DNA from: an uncultured Acidobacteriota bacterium
Lineage (GTDB): Bacteria > Acidobacteriota > Blastocatellia > Pyrinomonadales > Pyrinomonadaceae
Length of the DNA: 9,457 nt
NCBI GenBank assembly: GCA_902826385.1
Contig: CADEEU010000122.1
Location: 1 to 9,457 of the forward strand
Direction: 5' to 3'
This document shows, piece by piece, positions 7,324 through 9,457 of the stretch. Under the pieces are notes generated by a model, which ran no database searches, had not been told where the DNA came from, and saw only the letters and a program-made list of their open reading frames with translations. A program made the translations under genes and the position numbers. The stretch's first letter is position 1. Each line of letters opens with the position of its first letter.

Positions 7324-8010
7324 ATGATAAAGCCATCAAGCGATGCTATTAACGGCCGCATTGACTTCGTAAAGCGGAATGAGTCTAAGGGATTTTCCCT
7401 TGTTGAGCTACTTGTCGTTTTGGCTGTGCTCGCGATCTTAACCGCAATTTCGGTCCCCTATTTCTATAACTACAAAAAGCTTTTTAAGCCGGAGCACCAG
7501 GCGATCCAGATCATGGACCTGATGCAGGAAGCAGCCCAGATTTCCATAAATCGAAGGCGCGAGATTCGATTTGAGATCGACTTGACCAGGAATCGGGCGA
7601 TCATGATCGACACGAACGGACCGGGGGCGGCCGACGATTCGATGATGAAGTGGATTCCCCTGGCTCCCGTTGACGAGGTCCGCATGGACGTAAATCCGAC
7701 AGGAGTCACGGCTCCAAACCCGCCTAACTATCCGAATGTGGCCTATGTCCCCGATTCGGTGGGTCACCTTGAAGGAACGACTTGGGTAATCGGAAACTCT
7801 ACGTGGCAAATGGCCTTTCGAAGCAGCGGCACCGTCGTCAACACCGCCGGCCTTCCTGTCAGCGCGACATTTTATTCCTGGCCGCCGGAAACTCCGGGGG
7901 CTTCGACCCCTCAAGTGATGAAACAGGTGCGAGCAGTGACCATATTCGGCGGCAGCGGCGCCGTTCGGTTCTGGAAGTACAACGGGACGGCCTTCGAACC
8001 ATATCAGTAG
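7324..8010 (+). CDS. Type IV prepilin, FimT/GspH-like minor pilin
   Basis: This is a minor pilin or pseudopilin, inserted in the inner membrane, cut by prepilin peptidase and assembled at the pilus tip or priming complex. The cleavage motif is G23 followed by FSLVELLVVLAVLAIL, with Glu at mature position +5 (E28) and a long hydrophobic helix. The region after it (about 57-85: HQAIQIMDLMQEAAQISINR, then basic residues) fits the GspH/FimT pattern, as does the C-terminal GGSGAVRFWKYNG strand. The 23-residue leader is long but contains basic residues before the cut site (K17, R18, K22). No ATG, GTG or TTG lies in frame between the ATG and the cut site, and no clear Shine-Dalgarno is seen. It has no cysteine. 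First of three adjacent pilin genes; the next begins 23 nt later. Confidence 0.88.
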   Translation: MIKPSSDAINGRIDFVKRNESKGFSLVELLVVLAVLAILTAISVPYFYNYKKLFKPEHQAIQIMDLMQEAAQISINRRREIRFEIDLTRNRAIMIDTNGPGAADDSMMKWIPLAPVDEVRMDVNPTGVTAPNPPNYPNVAYVPDSVGHLEGTTWVIGNSTWQMAFRSSGTVVNTAGLPVSATFYSWPPETPGASTPQVMKQVRAVTIFGGSGAVRFWKYNGTAFEPYQ

Positions 8011-8033
8011 AAATAAGAATCAGGTAACTAAAT

Positions 8034-8585
8034 ATGAAAGACAACTCATCGGCCGGATTCTCGGTAATAGACGTAATGATAGCCATCGTGATCCTGAACG
8101 TAGGCATTCTTGGCTTGCTGGCAACACTCTCCGGCGGAATCCTGATGTCTCGCAGCCAGGAGACACAGTTGGTAGCAAAACAGGCAGCGACTTCCGCTCT
8201 TGAGTCTATCTCGTCAGTTAAGGAAACCGATCCAAACACATTGGGCTGGATAGCCATCGGAAATGTGGGCTCGAATCCTGATATCAACAACGTACCGCGC
8301 GGTATTTTCGTCAGCGGTGAGCAGCCGGTTGAGGCAGATGCCGGACCGGACCAGGTATTGGGCACCGCGGACGATACTGGTGCGACCATTCCAGGATTAA
8401 CACGCCGAATCATTATAACGGACGTTTGCGACCCCGACAGGCCATCATCAGCCTGCACGCCGGCCGGTCCTTTTCCGGTAAAGATCAGAACGATCGAAGT
8501 TATCGTGAATTACCGTTCTGGTCTGGCTCCGAGACAGGAAAGAATCAGGACAGTTTTGACCGATTATGCGGTTACCGATCAATAG
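8034..8585 (+). CDS. Type IV prepilin, PilV/GspI-like minor pilin with Asp at +5
   Basis: A short 8-residue leader ends in G8, then FSVIDVMIAIVILNVGILGLLA, the PilV-type pattern (compare GF-x-L-I-E-V-L-I-A-x-V-I-L-x-x-G-x-L-G). Mature position +5 is Asp (D13, codon GAC at 8070-8072) where nearly all pilins have Glu. The soluble part holds a Gly/Asp-rich stretch (101-116, ADAGPDQVLGTADDTG), two cysteines (132 and 141) that could form a disulfide, and a closing beta region (EVIVNYRSG, then RIRTVLTDY). A weak AGG-type ribosome binding site lies about 9 nt before the ATG. The gene is 23 nt after the FimT-like gene and 9 nt before the PilW-like gene. Its position between them supports the PilV assignment. 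Confidence 0.85.
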   Translation: MKDNSSAGFSVIDVMIAIVILNVGILGLLATLSGGILMSRSQETQLVAKQAATSALESISSVKETDPNTLGWIAIGNVGSNPDINNVPRGIFVSGEQPVEADAGPDQVLGTADDTGATIPGLTRRIIITDVCDPDRPSSACTPAGPFPVKIRTIEVIVNYRSGLAPRQERIRTVLTDYAVTDQ

Positions 8586-8589
8586 GAAG
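8584..8589 (+). promoter_or_regulatory. Ribosome binding site of the PilW-like gene
   Basis: AGGAAG is 5 nt before the ATG at 8595 and overlaps the TAG stop of the preceding pilin gene. This is consistent with coupled translation. Confidence 0.65.
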
Positions 8590-8594
8590 AATTT

Positions 8595-9457
8595 ATGAAA
8601 GCAGAAGCTTTGAACGACAAGACACCTCAGCACGGCCGCGGCGAGCACGGATTCTCGCTGGTAGAAATGCTGATCGCCATGGTTATTTTCATGGTCATCA
8701 CGGGTGCCATCTGGGGACTGCTCCGTGTCGGCCAGTTGAACAACACCGCGATCAACAACGAAGTTCAGGTGACCAGGGCCATGCGCCTCGGGTTGAATCT
8801 CGTGGGACGCGATACGTTTAACGCCGGGTTCGGTTATCCGCTCCGTAATACGGTGGTATTAAAGGACAACGCGATCGGCGCCGCACTCGGCATTCCGCAG
8901 GATGGCGACGTTCTCCGCGATACCGTACCGCCGATCATTGCGGGTAACAACATAACTCTCAATACGTATAACGAAACCGCCGGCGTAAGAACCGATCAGG
9001 TAACGTTTCTTTTTAAAGATTCTACTTTCAACGTCGTGCCCGGAATCGGCGGAGTCCCGGTCTCGCAAACGCTGAACATCAACGCGGCGACGACGACTTC
9101 CGGTATTGACGAAATCGTCCCGATAACCGGCAGCAACGCAAATTGTCGAAAAAACGATCTTTATCTCATCAGCGGAAATACGGGTTCGACGCTTGGTTTG
9201 GCGACCGAGCTGAACGGGACCGACAAAGTACAGTTTTCAAACGGCGATGTTCTCGGATTTAACCAGGCAGGCGTTGGCGGGACGATCCGCGGAATAACGA
9301 CACCGGCCAGCATGGTCCGCGTAAGAATGATCACGTTCTTTGTGACTGCGGACGGGATCCTCACTCGCAGAGAATTTGTAAATGCTCCGCCTGCTCCCGG
9401 CGATCCGCCGGTGCCGTTTGTCGACGAGCCGCTGGTTTACGGCGTCGAAGATTTTCA
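8595..9457 (+). CDS. Type IV prepilin, PilW-like minor pilin (3' partial)
   Basis: The frame is open from the ATG to the window end (287 codons), so the gene is truncated only by the window. The 19-residue leader ends in G19, followed by FSLVEMLIAMVIFMVITGAI, with the normal Glu at +5 (E24). After the helix come RAMRLGLNLVGRDTFNAGFG (about 59-78), like the PilW segment in which an Arg/Asp-rich helix precedes a Gly-rich turn, and near the visible end LVYGVEDF, like the PilW motif GVE(D/N)-hydrophobic. Between them is a Thr/Asn/Gly-rich beta region with one cysteine. It would act with the two preceding minor pilins. The family is clear at prepilin level and PilW is likely. Confidence 0.87.
   Translation, partial: MKAEALNDKTPQHGRGEHGFSLVEMLIAMVIFMVITGAIWGLLRVGQLNNTAINNEVQVTRAMRLGLNLVGRDTFNAGFGYPLRNTVVLKDNAIGAALGIPQDGDVLRDTVPPIIAGNNITLNTYNETAGVRTDQVTFLFKDSTFNVVPGIGGVPVSQTLNINAATTTSGIDEIVPITGSNANCRKNDLYLISGNTGSTLGLATELNGTDKVQFSNGDVLGFNQAGVGGTIRGITTPASMVRVRMITFFVTADGILTRREFVNAPPAPGDPPVPFVDEPLVYGVEDF

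Noticed and set aside
7438..7914. 158-codon minus-strand reading frame inside the FimT-like gene
   Set aside because: It is a shadow of the prepilin gene, has no ribosome binding site, and gives an Arg/Pro-rich peptide without a domain.
7859..8458. 199-codon minus-strand reading frame across two pilin genes
   Set aside because: Both plus-strand genes have clear prepilin signatures and consistent spacing; the antisense frame has no support.
1..9457. Defence system, CRISPR array, mobile element or integrated phage
   Set aside because: No repeat array, transposase, integrase, nuclease or terminal inverted repeat is visible; all seven genes are assigned to housekeeping or envelope functions.

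Overview
The window carries seven protein-coding genes and almost no non-coding DNA. I see no RNA gene, insertion sequence, CRISPR array or phage gene. The base composition is moderate. Three things together suggest a Gram-negative, Acidobacteriota-like bacterium: a type IV minor-pilin cluster, a cell-wall module built around an FHA protein and a PP2C phosphatase, and the style of the pilin proteins. That assignment is inference and only moderately sure.

Layout. (1) Positions 1-700, plus strand: the 3' part of a SpoU/TrmH-family RNA 2'-O-ribose methyltransferase whose start lies before the window. (2) Positions 703-7090, minus strand: a four-gene operon read in the order FHA protein, class B penicillin-binding protein, SEDS (RodA/FtsW) glycan polymerase, PP2C Ser/Thr phosphatase. 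The first two genes share an ATGA overlap, the next gap is 24 nt, and the last gap is 83 nt. (3) Positions 7091-7323: a 233-nt divergent intergenic region with plausible back-to-back sigma70-type promoters and an 8-bp perfect palindrome between their -35 boxes. (4) Positions 7324-9457, plus strand: three consecutive prepilin genes (FimT/GspH-like, PilV-like, PilW-like), the third cut by the window end. This is the start of a type IV minor-pilin operon.

How the genes work together. The SEDS protein (glycosyltransferase) and the class B PBP (transpeptidase) would form a septal or lateral-wall peptidoglycan synthase pair. The FHA protein would read phosphothreonine marks and the membrane-anchored PP2C would erase them. 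The set is the same as the actinobacterial fhaA-pstP-rodA-pbpA locus but in a different order, and no PknA/PknB-like kinase is present here, so any kinase must be encoded elsewhere. The minor pilins would form the priming or tip complex of a type IV pilus. Further members (PilX-like, PilY1-like) may follow beyond the window.

I did not find an obviously new system. The most interesting points are the phosphosignalling/cell-wall gene set and the unusual architectures of its members, the Asp at pilin position +5 in the PilV-like protein, and the divergent control region.
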